Part shown: one piece after another, positions 17,988-26,627 of the stretch
Layout of the letters: every line of letters begins with the position of its first letter
How positions within the stretch are numbered: position 1 is the stretch's first letter
Translations under genes and position numbers: made by a program
The notes under the pieces: generated by a model
The model's input: the letters and a program-made list of their open reading frames with translations, nothing else
Databases searched by the model: none
Told to the model about the DNA's origin: nothing
NCBI RefSeq assembly: GCF_026250525.1
Contig: NZ_CP111043.1
Coordinates: 3,423,001 to 3,487,000 of the forward strand
Source: Chondrinema litorale
GTDB lineage: Bacteria; Bacteroidota; Bacteroidia; Cytophagales; Flammeovirgaceae
Reading direction: 5' to 3'
Length of the DNA: 64,000 nt

Positions 17988-20900
17988 ATGTTAAGTTGGG
18001 AAGAACAAGGAATTACAGACGGGATTGATCTGGAAAGGCTAAAAAACTGCCTTTGTAATTATAATGCGGATGATACTTTTTATGTTTGGTTACCCGAAAG
18101 TAATCCAGTTTTTGCTGTATTGGTTAAATTTATATTGCTTCAACAAAATGTTAGACAAGAGAATCTTAATATATTTGTTTCTTCAACAAAGGCTTTAGAA
18201 GTTCCAAAGTCCCTTCCACTAGATTTTCTACAATTTTTGCCAGAAAGTATTACATCTGATTATATTGATAATGATGGAAAAAATCTGATATTGAGATCCG
18301 ATTTTTTTGAAAATATCAATTTCTTACATCACGACTTACCAACATTACTCGAAGTAGCAGTCTTAGATTTAGTAATAGTATCAGAAAGCTTTTCTTATAA
18401 GAGTGATCAGGAAAAACTAGAAGCCTTAGCTTTTATGCAAATGGCTTCATCTCGTCAAACAAATATCTTTTTTCTTGCAGAAGATGAGATTCTAGACAAG
18501 CAATGCTTTTTAAAAAGAGATAAGGAATATCCCTATTTGTTTAATGTGACAGATGCAGAAGAGTGTGAATTTTTAGATGTACATCATTACAAAGCAATTG
18601 TAAAAATAAATAAACAACTCGGCAAGTCTTATCGAGAAAAGTCTGTAGAGCTAGATCAATTGAACCAGACAGTTGCCAACTACAATAAAAAATTAGAGAA
18701 GTCTAATGAAGAACTGCATAAAACCAATAAGGAAATTGCAGATTCTTTTACAGAACTTAAAAAAGCCAACACGGTTCTAAAACACAATGAAACCTTTATA
18801 AATGCTGTATTTCAGATAGCAAATGTGGGTTTGAGCATTATCGATGTAGATGGAAACCTTTTAAGGGTAAATAGAGAGTTCTGTAATATCTATTCCTATT
18901 CAGAAGAAGAATTAATTAATAGCAAGGTTGAATCTATCATACCTGATAGCAATTCTTGCAAACTTATTTATCATTCATCAGAAAAGATTCAGAACGGTTT
19001 TGCTAGTCGGTTTACAGAGTTAAAAAGTACTTCGGATGTTTCTAAGGGAATAAAGAAAGATGGAAGTAAAATTATGGTACTCAATAGTACCAGTGCGGTA
19101 GTTACTGAGCAGGGTGAAAAGTTTTATATCAATACTGTAAGAGACATTACCGAAAGTTCTCGCGATTTACACTTATTACACGATACACTAGATTCGCTTA
19201 GAATAGGCGGTTGGGAATACGATATCCATCTAAAACAACTGTTTTATACAGACGAAATCAACAATATTCTGGAGGTTGAATCTAAAAGCAATTTATCTCT
19301 ATCTACACTAAGAAAATATATATATCCGGAGAGCTTAGGAGAATTACAACAGAATTTTCTGAAGATTTTTAAAGAGAAAGCAAGCTTTGTACAAGAGATA
19401 TTAGTTCAGTCTGATAAAAAGTCAATTAGACACCTCAAGCTAACAGCTCGTTCGGTTTATCAGGGTGATACATTCTTAAAGTTAAGTGGCACAGTTCAGG
19501 ATATTACAACCATTAAACTAGAGGAGAAGAAAGTTAAAGAAAGTAGGCAATTGTATAATGCCTTAACAACTAACTTTCCTGGTGGAACGATTGATATTAT
19601 AAACAAAGATTACGAATATGTTTTTACCGGAGGGCAAGAGTTAGAAGACTTACCCCAAAATGCCGAAGATGTAGTTGGTAAAAACATCTATGAGATATAC
19701 TCTAAACCGCTGGCTAAGCAACTTAAAGAACATTTAGAAAGATGTTTTAAAGGTGAGCATGTAACTTTTGATATTTCTTATCAGGGGAAATATTGGAATG
19801 CATATGCCATACCGCTGAGTAATGAAGATAATGAAGTAGACAAAGTGATGTTGCTTTCACAAAACATTACCCAGCAAAGAAAAGCAGATATAGGTTTAAA
19901 AGAAACACATAAATCTCTTTCAGACTTTAGAAAAGCGCTTGATGTTGCTTCTATGGTGGCCATTCTTAATGAGCAGGGAGAGATCAGTTATATCAACGAA
20001 AACCTTTCTAGGCTATCAGGATATAAGTTGGATGAGATTACAGATAAGTCTATCGATTTTCTGTTTGATTATAGTCGAATGGTTTCTTCCTTTTTTGATG
20101 AAATTAAAGAATTGTTGTTCGCAGGAGATATTTGGAAAGGTGAGCTAGTTGGCAGAAACAAATTGGGTAATATTTATTGGCTTAATATGTCGATAATTCC
20201 TTTTGTAGATGAAAAAGGAGAACCTTATCAGTTTTTGGCAGTAGGTAGCGACAATACTACCAGAAAACTCGCTGAAGAGCAACTTAAAATTCAGAATAAA
20301 GAACTTACCAGAATAAATGGTGAGCTAGATCGCTTCGTTTACAGTACTTCGCATGATTTACGCTCTCCACTAGTTTCAATTTTAGGCTTAATTAATATTG
20401 CCAGATTAGAAATAGAAGAAGGAGGAGCACTTTCTTCTTATCTTGATATGATTGAAAAAAGTGTGAAAAAGCTAGATGGTTTTGTGCAAGAAATTATCGA
20501 TTATTCGCAAAATGCCAGACTGGAAGTAAAATATGAAGAAATTGATTTCGAAGAGATATTTGCAACAACTGTGGCCAAATTGCAGCAAATAGATGGTGCA
20601 TCTCAAGTAGATTTTCAGATTGAAACAGAACTAGAGGTCCCATTTTATTCAGATATTTCTAGAATTGCAGTAATACTTAACAACCTCATTACGAATTCTA
20701 TTATCTACAGAAGTACACGTATAGATAATCCTTTTGTAAAAGTAAGAATTAAGGCCAATAAAAATTTTGCACTTATTGAAGTTGAAGATAATGGCAAAGG
20801 AATCTCAGAAGATTATATTGAAAATATATTCGATATGTTTTTTAAGGCAACTACGTTTAGTAGTGGTTCAGGTCTTGGTTTGTACATCGTAAAAGAGTCT

Positions 20901-21008
20901 ATAGGAATACTTGAGGGCGAAATTGATGTACATTCAATGCAAAACGAAGGAACAACATTTATTGTTAAAGTACCAAACGGTGCTAGAAATATTGATATAA
21001 TTTCATAG
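17988..21008 (+). CDS. Multi-PAS sensor histidine kinase with degenerate CheR-like N-terminal domain
   Basis: 1006 residues, no membrane segment. Residues about 28-195 align in order with a CheR methyltransferase: FYVWLPESNPVFA stands where the SAM loop WxaGCSTGEE belongs, then NLNIFVSSTKALEV for IFATDID, then a HHDLPTLLEVAVLDLVIVS block, a Q-E-K-L helix and NIFFLAEDE for LFLGxSE. The SAM-binding residues are lost. A coiled coil (about 205-265) follows, then four PAS domains (about 268-390, 395-515, 525-640, 650-765), HisKA with H789 in STSHDLRSPL, and HATPase with DNGKGIS and GSGLGLYIV. The layout resembles CheB-CheR-PAS-kinase hybrids that have lost CheB and CheR activity. It lies 63 bp before a second kinase-like gene. 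Confidence 0.85.
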   Translation: MLSWEEQGITDGIDLERLKNCLCNYNADDTFYVWLPESNPVFAVLVKFILLQQNVRQENLNIFVSSTKALEVPKSLPLDFLQFLPESITSDYIDNDGKNLILRSDFFENINFLHHDLPTLLEVAVLDLVIVSESFSYKSDQEKLEALAFMQMASSRQTNIFFLAEDEILDKQCFLKRDKEYPYLFNVTDAEECEFLDVHHYKAIVKINKQLGKSYREKSVELDQLNQTVANYNKKLEKSNEELHKTNKEIADSFTELKKANTVLKHNETFINAVFQIANVGLSIIDVDGNLLRVNREFCNIYSYSEEELINSKVESIIPDSNSCKLIYHSSEKIQNGFASRFTELKSTSDVSKGIKKDGSKIMVLNSTSAVVTEQGEKFYINTVRDITESSRDLHLLHDTLDSLRIGGWEYDIHLKQLFYTDEINNILEVESKSNLSLSTLRKYIYPESLGELQQNFLKIFKEKASFVQEILVQSDKKSIRHLKLTARSVYQGDTFLKLSGTVQDITTIKLEEKKVKESRQLYNALTTNFPGGTIDIINKDYEYVFTGGQELEDLPQNAEDVVGKNIYEIYSKPLAKQLKEHLERCFKGEHVTFDISYQGKYWNAYAIPLSNEDNEVDKVMLLSQNITQQRKADIGLKETHKSLSDFRKALDVASMVAILNEQGEISYINENLSRLSGYKLDEITDKSIDFLFDYSRMVSSFFDEIKELLFAGDIWKGELVGRNKLGNIYWLNMSIIPFVDEKGEPYQFLAVGSDNTTRKLAEEQLKIQNKELTRINGELDRFVYSTSHDLRSPLVSILGLINIARLEIEEGGALSSYLDMIEKSVKKLDGFVQEIIDYSQNARLEVKYEEIDFEEIFATTVAKLQQIDGASQVDFQIETELEVPFYSDISRIAVILNNLITNSIIYRSTRIDNPFVKVRIKANKNFALIEVEDNGKGISEDYIENIFDMFFKATTFSSGSGLGLYIVKESIGILEGEIDVHSMQNEGTTFIVKVPNGARNIDIIS

Positions 21009-21071
21009 CAATAATGGTAATTTTCGAAGATTTGAAGCGTATAGGTAATAGCTTGACAAACGAGATACAGA

Positions 21072-22871
21072 ATGTTGAAAAGATATATTAAACCATTATT
21101 CCTAACTGCATTATTCTTATTTTCTCTACAAATTCTACATGCCCAAGAGTCTGAATCTATTGAGTATTATTTAAAACAGCTCAAAACGTATAAGGATAGT
21201 GGAGATCAGGAAGATATTAATAGTAGTTTACTCCAAATTGCATTTTTATATTGGAACAAAGGAGATCGAAACGAGGCAATAAAATACTTTAAAGAGTCTA
21301 TCCAGATAAATGAAGCTGTAGGAAACTCGAATGGTATTTCTCACGCATTTAATAATATTGGAATAATCTATTCTGAACTAGGCAATTCCAATGAAGCAGA
21401 AAAATACCTTGAAAAAGCTTTAAACCTAAGAAGAAAATTAAATGATAAGTTAGGGCTTTGCAATACCTTAATGCATCTGGGTATACTCAACAACAATGCT
21501 GGTGATTATCAACAATCAATTACCTATTTGGAAGAATGTAAAAAACTTGCTCAAGAGTCTGGTTCTATGCTCGAACTAACAGATAGTTATCTTTATTTAT
21601 CACAAGCATATGAACAAGTTGGAAATAACGAAAAAGCTCTTGAAAACCATCAGTTATACACAGAGGGTTTTAAGTTTGAAGGAGACCAATATCTAGACGA
21701 TCTTACTCAAAAGTTTGAAGCCGATAAGTCTAAGTTAGAGAGTGAAAAGCAGCTTACCAAACTTGAGTTAGCACAAAGAAACAAAGAGCTAGAGATTATA
21801 AAATTACGTGAGAGAGAAATTGAAGCACTAGCCAAAGCAAGAAAAAATGAAATTGCCTTGCTAAAAAAGACCAAAGAGCTTCAAGATGCTAAATTGAAAG
21901 AGCAAGAAGCTCAGATTCGTGCTGATAGAATATTAATCATTTCTGTAATATGTGGGTTGGTATTAGTTGTGCTATTGGCTTTGGTGCTTACTTGGGCTTA
22001 TTTCCAAAAAATTAAGACTAATAAATTATTACAAGCACAGAAGAGAGATATCGAGAAGAAGAGCATACAATTGAGAGTGCAAAACGAAAAGATTGTTGCC
22101 TTTGATGAAAATGTGAAATTAAAGAATCAGGAATTAGAGATTAGTAATAAAAAGCTTCTCGAATTAAACGAAGAAATTAAACACCTCAATGGCATCGTTG
22201 TAAACGATTTAAGAGGGCCTTTAAGCCATATTGAAGACTTAATAGAGATTGTTTATGAAAATGTACCTAAGCTTACAAAAGAGCAAACAGAGTATGTAAA
22301 TAGTATTGTGGAGTCTACAAAGCACCTACGAACCTTAATTGTAGATATGCAGGAAATTGATGAGCTAAGGAAAAAGGGAATAACACTTGATATTAAAGAA
22401 AATGACTTAGGTGAAATTCTGAGTGAGGTTATTAATAGAGAAATAAAATCTGATGCTAAAAGAAAGCATATTGAAATACACACTAGTTACGATCAGGAAC
22501 CAAAAATTGCTGAAGTAGACAGAAATTATGTAAGTCAAGTATTTAGAAACCTGTTATCTAATGCTACTAAATTTTCACCTCCTGGTAAAAATATTTATGT
22601 ATATCTCAAAGAAGAAAAAGGCAAATTGCTTACAGAGATTAAAGACGAAGGACCAGGGTTAAGTAGTGAAGATAAAGAGAAATTATTCAATAGATTTTCC
22701 AATTTGAGTGCAAAGCCAACTGCCGGAGAACCGACTACAGGTTTAGGTTTGTCTATAGTAAAAGAATACACAGATATTCTTAATGGTAAAGTCTGGTGCG
22801 AAAGTGAGATGGGAAAAGGAGCCTCTTTCTTTGTTGAGTTTAAGGCTCACCATGGAGAAAGATTATCTTAA
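21072..22871 (+). CDS. TPR-containing histidine kinase homologue lacking the phospho-acceptor His
   Basis: 599 residues. Signal peptide (to about 24, ending LHAQ), about four to five TPRs (about 30-200), a long charged coiled coil (200-290), one TM helix (about 300-322), a second coiled coil, then HisKA- and HATPase-like domains. The H box reads VVNDLRGPL: Asn378 (codon AAC at 22203) stands where His is required. The ATP-binding domain looks intact (NLLSNATKFSPPG, DEGPGLS, TTGLGLSIVKEY). TPR kinases of this layout are frequent in Bacteroidota and normally keep the His. It probably cannot autophosphorylate and may act as a partner of the upstream kinase, which is inference. It overlaps the convergent methyltransferase gene by 4 nt. 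Confidence 0.85.
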   Translation: MLKRYIKPLFLTALFLFSLQILHAQESESIEYYLKQLKTYKDSGDQEDINSSLLQIAFLYWNKGDRNEAIKYFKESIQINEAVGNSNGISHAFNNIGIIYSELGNSNEAEKYLEKALNLRRKLNDKLGLCNTLMHLGILNNNAGDYQQSITYLEECKKLAQESGSMLELTDSYLYLSQAYEQVGNNEKALENHQLYTEGFKFEGDQYLDDLTQKFEADKSKLESEKQLTKLELAQRNKELEIIKLREREIEALAKARKNEIALLKKTKELQDAKLKEQEAQIRADRILIISVICGLVLVVLLALVLTWAYFQKIKTNKLLQAQKRDIEKKSIQLRVQNEKIVAFDENVKLKNQELEISNKKLLELNEEIKHLNGIVVNDLRGPLSHIEDLIEIVYENVPKLTKEQTEYVNSIVESTKHLRTLIVDMQEIDELRKKGITLDIKENDLGEILSEVINREIKSDAKRKHIEIHTSYDQEPKIAEVDRNYVSQVFRNLLSNATKFSPPGKNIYVYLKEEKGKLLTEIKDEGPGLSSEDKEKLFNRFSNLSAKPTAGEPTTGLGLSIVKEYTDILNGKVWCESEMGKGASFFVEFKAHHGERLS

Positions 22872-23452
22872 AATAATTTGATTTTTTTAGGGATGAGCAT
22901 AGGAGTATTTTTCTGATATTTTTTATACTCATCTCCATACATACCTATTAGTTTTTTTTCTTCTAACCAGATACCAACAAACAAATACGAAATGCTTAAA
23001 ACTGTGGTAATAAGGTTAGCTGTATTAGGAGAGAAAACAAAGAAACCAGCAACAATAAGTATTGTGCCTAAATAGAGCGGATGGCGTACATAAGCCAATA
23101 CACCATCTTTTTTAAATTTTTCTGTTTTATAATTTACTTCTAATTGTTGTAGCCCAAGAAAATCTTTCATGTTATAAGATTTAAAGGCATGTCTTATAAT
23201 GAAAACACCATATGTTGCCAGCATTAATCCAATAAATTTGCTAAAGGTAGTTTTCGGGAAAATCCACTCTGCAGGAATAATAGCCGAATATAAAAGTATG
23301 GCAAATAGCCCCGTTACTGATACTATATTATAGAATAAGCGATAATACCTCTTTAAAAATGAGAGCTTTTCTTTAACTGAATTAGTGGCAAGTAAACTGT
23401 GAATTGCAAAGTAAACTATCCATAAAATGGATAATAGAAGGTGTTCTTTCAT
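22868..23452 (-). CDS. ICMT/NnrU-like membrane methyltransferase
   Basis: 194 residues with about five transmembrane helices. The C-terminal block VRHPLYLGTILIVAGFF (about 122-138) and the later EEKKLIGMYGDEYKKYQK match the SAM-dependent isoprenylcysteine-methyltransferase / phospholipid-methyltransferase fold (ICMT/PEMT). The substrate in bacteria is usually unknown: small thiols, lipids or an isoprenoid. The start at 23452 overlaps the end of the upstream sulfatase-like gene by 4 nt, so the two are probably co-transcribed. Confidence 0.8.
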   Translation of the reverse strand: MKEHLLLSILWIVYFAIHSLLATNSVKEKLSFLKRYYRLFYNIVSVTGLFAILLYSAIIPAEWIFPKTTFSKFIGLMLATYGVFIIRHAFKSYNMKDFLGLQQLEVNYKTEKFKKDGVLAYVRHPLYLGTILIVAGFFVFSPNTANLITTVLSISYLFVGIWLEEKKLIGMYGDEYKKYQKNTPMLIPKKIKLF

Positions 23453-25227
23453 TGATAAAGTTTTGCAGATAGCTCATTAGAAATTTTGAATGAGATACTT
23501 TTTATAGCACTTTCTTCAAATCCATATCTAATAGCTTTAGATAAAATAGTACAACTTTGATCAATAAGAATTGGTTCGTGGTAGACCTTCCAATGAATAT
23601 CTGTTTCACCATCTGGTAAGTATGCATAAAGTATTGAAGCGCCAGCAGTAGAACAGGATATACTTAGGTCTATAGGAGTTTCTAAATCTCCACCTTCTTG
23701 AGAAAAGCTAGGAGATTCTGTAATAAGTTCATACTCAGAGTCTGGTTCCATGGCTTTGCGCATCTCATCTTCAGGAGTATTTATAAACCCGCCAATCTCA
23801 TTTTCAAGCCTATTATATTCTTTGCGCATAGCAGCTAAATCATCGAGAAAGTAGTCTCTTTCTGCTAAGTTAACCAGTTCGTTCGGATCATTTTTAATAT
23901 CGTAAAGCTCTTCTGTAGTTTTTTTGCTAGTAAATTTTACCAGACCTTCGTTTTGCTTTGTAGTTTTCCTCTTTTTAACATTTTTCATTATTTCCACAGT
24001 AGGGAAGCGATCTAAAATGTCAAAAGGTTCATCAAAAGGAGCTTCTTTTGTATAATTTCTAATGTATTTAAACTTTTCATTTCGAATGCAACGAAGTTTT
24101 TCATCAGCTTCGCCAATTCTGTCTCTTGCTGCAAAAATATAATCTCTTGTAGGGTGTTTTCTTTTGCCAAGAAATACCAAGCCTTGCATATATTCTGGAA
24201 TTCTTATATCTAGGTTAGAAAGTAATGTAGGTGCCAAATCTATCAGACTTACTAATTGAGAGTTTACTGCACCACCATGTGTTACTCCCGGAAACTTGAT
24301 AATAAGTGGAACTTGAATGCCTCCATCATACAACCATCTTTTACTGCCAGGTAAACCTCTTCCGTTTTCGCTAAAGAAAAATACTACAGTGTTTTTATCA
24401 AGCTCGTCAGTTTTAAGTTGCTGTAAGATGTTTCCGACCTGATTATCAAGTCTTTTAATGTTAATGTACATCCTAACAAAATCATCTTTAATCTTATTAC
24501 TGTTAGCCAAATAGCCAGGTAGTTTTATTTTTTTCTTATCAATTTCGATGTTTGCAAATTCTGGAGATTCAGAAATATTTTTAACCAATGCTAAAATTTC
24601 GCTTTTTGGTAAGTCTGGATATTCTTTAGATAAAACTTCTTCTAATTCTTTTTCTGGTAAGTTGTATTTCTCTTCGGTTTGCGAGAGATAAATTGTACTA
24701 AAGAAGGGTGTTTCTTTAGGTCGATTTTCCCAAGCATATCTGTACTCATTGCTGTCGCTAGGCGAGGAAATTTGATCCCATGTAGTTGCAGCTTCGCTAA
24801 AAGGTACCGAAGTGTTACCTCTAAGGCTACAATAGTAACCATTTGCTCTCAAGTATTCAGTAAAAACTTTTACATCAGCAGGAGGTATAATATTGGTGTT
24901 ATTTGATCCTGGATCCACATGTTGCATGCCTATAACATGTGGATAGGTACCTGTAAAAATTGCAGATCTGGATGGCTCTCCATATGGAGAAGTACTAAAT
25001 GCATTGTTAAATAACATACCCTGCTGGGCAAGTTGATCTATGTTTTTAGTATTAATAATGCCATTGTTACCATAGCAGCTTAAGTCTGGACTTAAATCTT
25101 CTGCAATGATCCAAATGACATTTAATTTTTTCTTTTCAGTTACTACTATATTTTCATACGTACTTTCTTTCTTTTGGCAAGAAAATATAGCAATTAAAGA
25201 TATAATTAATAATTTGCGATAACTCAT
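23449..25227 (-). CDS. Sulfatase-family lipoprotein lacking the formylglycine Cys (pseudo-sulfatase)
   Basis: 592 residues. SPII signal with lipobox IFSC (C17), then an alkaline-phosphatase-superfamily sulfatase domain: metal-binding IAEDLSPDLSCYG (41-53), the signature region TSPYGEPSRSAIFTG (79-93), and SENGRGLPGSKRWLYDGG near residue 290. The modified Cys/Ser of the signature C-x-P-S-R is Gly83 here, and the later metal motif reads SENG rather than SDHG or SDNG. The C-terminal 65 residues resemble a chitobiase-type C-terminal beta domain (TPIDLSISCSTAGASILYAY). The sequence is closest in feel to heparan N-sulfatase-like members. Without formylglycine it should not hydrolyse sulfate esters. 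It may bind sulfated glycans. It overlaps the downstream methyltransferase gene by 4 nt. Confidence 0.85.
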   Translation of the reverse strand: MSYRKLLIISLIAIFSCQKKESTYENIVVTEKKKLNVIWIIAEDLSPDLSCYGNNGIINTKNIDQLAQQGMLFNNAFSTSPYGEPSRSAIFTGTYPHVIGMQHVDPGSNNTNIIPPADVKVFTEYLRANGYYCSLRGNTSVPFSEAATTWDQISSPSDSNEYRYAWENRPKETPFFSTIYLSQTEEKYNLPEKELEEVLSKEYPDLPKSEILALVKNISESPEFANIEIDKKKIKLPGYLANSNKIKDDFVRMYINIKRLDNQVGNILQQLKTDELDKNTVVFFFSENGRGLPGSKRWLYDGGIQVPLIIKFPGVTHGGAVNSQLVSLIDLAPTLLSNLDIRIPEYMQGLVFLGKRKHPTRDYIFAARDRIGEADEKLRCIRNEKFKYIRNYTKEAPFDEPFDILDRFPTVEIMKNVKKRKTTKQNEGLVKFTSKKTTEELYDIKNDPNELVNLAERDYFLDDLAAMRKEYNRLENEIGGFINTPEDEMRKAMEPDSEYELITESPSFSQEGGDLETPIDLSISCSTAGASILYAYLPDGETDIHWKVYHEPILIDQSCTILSKAIRYGFEESAIKSISFKISNELSAKLYQ

Positions 25228-25451
25228 CTCTTAAACCCTCTTTTTTCCTGTCTTTAAAAAAATATTATTACTTAAAATAATTTTTCAATTCATCAATAAA
25301 TATTAGGGCAGGACTCTATAATATCAGTGTTAATTCGGCTATTGATAATAAAAATTACAGTTTTATTTGCAAAATTCCTATAATCGATAGGTGATATTAG
25401 GCAAATTTTATAAATTTTTCAATTATTATTGCTTGCATAAACAACTGTTAA

Positions 25452-26513
25452 CTATTGAGCATTAGAGGCATCTTTGCTACTTCCCATCAATCTTACCAGT
25501 ATTTCGGCACCTGGTACTTCTTCCAAAATCACCTTAATTACTACTAATAATGGTACAGAAAGCACCATGCCTGTAACGCCCCATAAATAGCCCCAGAAGA
25601 CAAGTCCAAGTAGTACAGTTATGGTATTTAGTGCTAAACTCGTTCCCATGAGCTTTGGTTCCAGAATGTTACCGAAGATGGTTTGTGCAGAAAACAGGGT
25701 TATGGTTAAGAATAATAATGGGCCAATAGAATCTAACTGAATTAACCCAAGTAGAAGGGGTGGAATAGTTGCAATAATAGAACCAAATGTTGGAATGAAA
25801 TTTAGTATAAAAGCCAAGAAGCCCCAGAATAAAGCGAATTTTAAACCGAATATTAAGCAAATAATCCAGTATGCAAAGCCTGTTAAGAAGCTTACAAACA
25901 CTTTTACTTTAATATAAGTAACAATGGAGGTCTTTACTTTTTCGAATCCATTGAGCAAATTAGTTTCTGGTTTACCTTCAGAAAGATACCTAATGTATTG
26001 TTCGTACTTTAAAATACCGCCAAGTAATACAAGTAAGTAAAGCAAAGTCATAAAAAACACAGAGGAAAAATTACCAATAGCTTCAGCAAAGTTCCCAGTA
26101 GATTTTATGAGCCAGTCTGCCGAGATCATTTGTGAAATTTGGTTTATAGCTTCATCCGAAGAAAGATCTAGTCCACTTAATTCATTAAACCAATAAAGCA
26201 TGCTGTTAATCTTTTCATTGATTTGAGACAGCAACTCTTCCTTTTGTTCTACCATTGCTGCTCCTGTTTTATAAATGAGCATACTTATTAAATACAAAAC
26301 ACTTACAGTAGAGACAGAAATTACAATCATGCTGAGCATAAGTGGTATATTCTTTTTTTCAAACCAAGCTAAAAGTGGTTGAAGTAACAGTGCTAGAAAA
26401 AAAGCTAGAAAAAGAGGAATAAGTAAACTTGATAGTACAAACAGTATATAAATTAGCAGTATGGCAGTAATAAAAATTAATACGTTTTTAATGGCTCTTA
26501 TATCTTTTTCCAT
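25452..26513 (-). CDS. AI-2E family transporter (UPF0118)
   Basis: 353 residues, polytopic inner-membrane protein. Three N-terminal helices (about 10-30, 33-52, 60-85), a soluble segment (90-145) and four to five C-terminal helices carry the conserved LNFIPTFGSIIATIPP and LEPKLMGTSLALN motifs of the family. Members export or exchange diverse small molecules (autoinducer-2, Na+/H+ and others). The substrate is unknown here. A 224-bp AT-rich gap separates it from the sulfatase-like gene. It diverges from the SASA-family gene. Confidence 0.9.
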   Translation of the reverse strand: MEKDIRAIKNVLIFITAILLIYILFVLSSLLIPLFLAFFLALLLQPLLAWFEKKNIPLMLSMIVISVSTVSVLYLISMLIYKTGAAMVEQKEELLSQINEKINSMLYWFNELSGLDLSSDEAINQISQMISADWLIKSTGNFAEAIGNFSSVFFMTLLYLLVLLGGILKYEQYIRYLSEGKPETNLLNGFEKVKTSIVTYIKVKVFVSFLTGFAYWIICLIFGLKFALFWGFLAFILNFIPTFGSIIATIPPLLLGLIQLDSIGPLLFLTITLFSAQTIFGNILEPKLMGTSLALNTITVLLGLVFWGYLWGVTGMVLSVPLLVVIKVILEEVPGAEILVRLMGSSKDASNAQ

Positions 26514-26627
26514 ATAGGTTTCCTCTTTTATAAGTAGTCGGAAATATAGTTAATCTGTTTTTGTTCTGTAAATACATGTATGGTATATTTCAGGCAAATT
26601 ACCTCAATTATAGCAATTGTGCAGATT

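Noticed and set aside
26580..26627. ATG at 26580 as the SASA gene start
   Set aside because: It adds 16 residues before a perfect lipoprotein signal beginning at 26628, so the later start is more likely.
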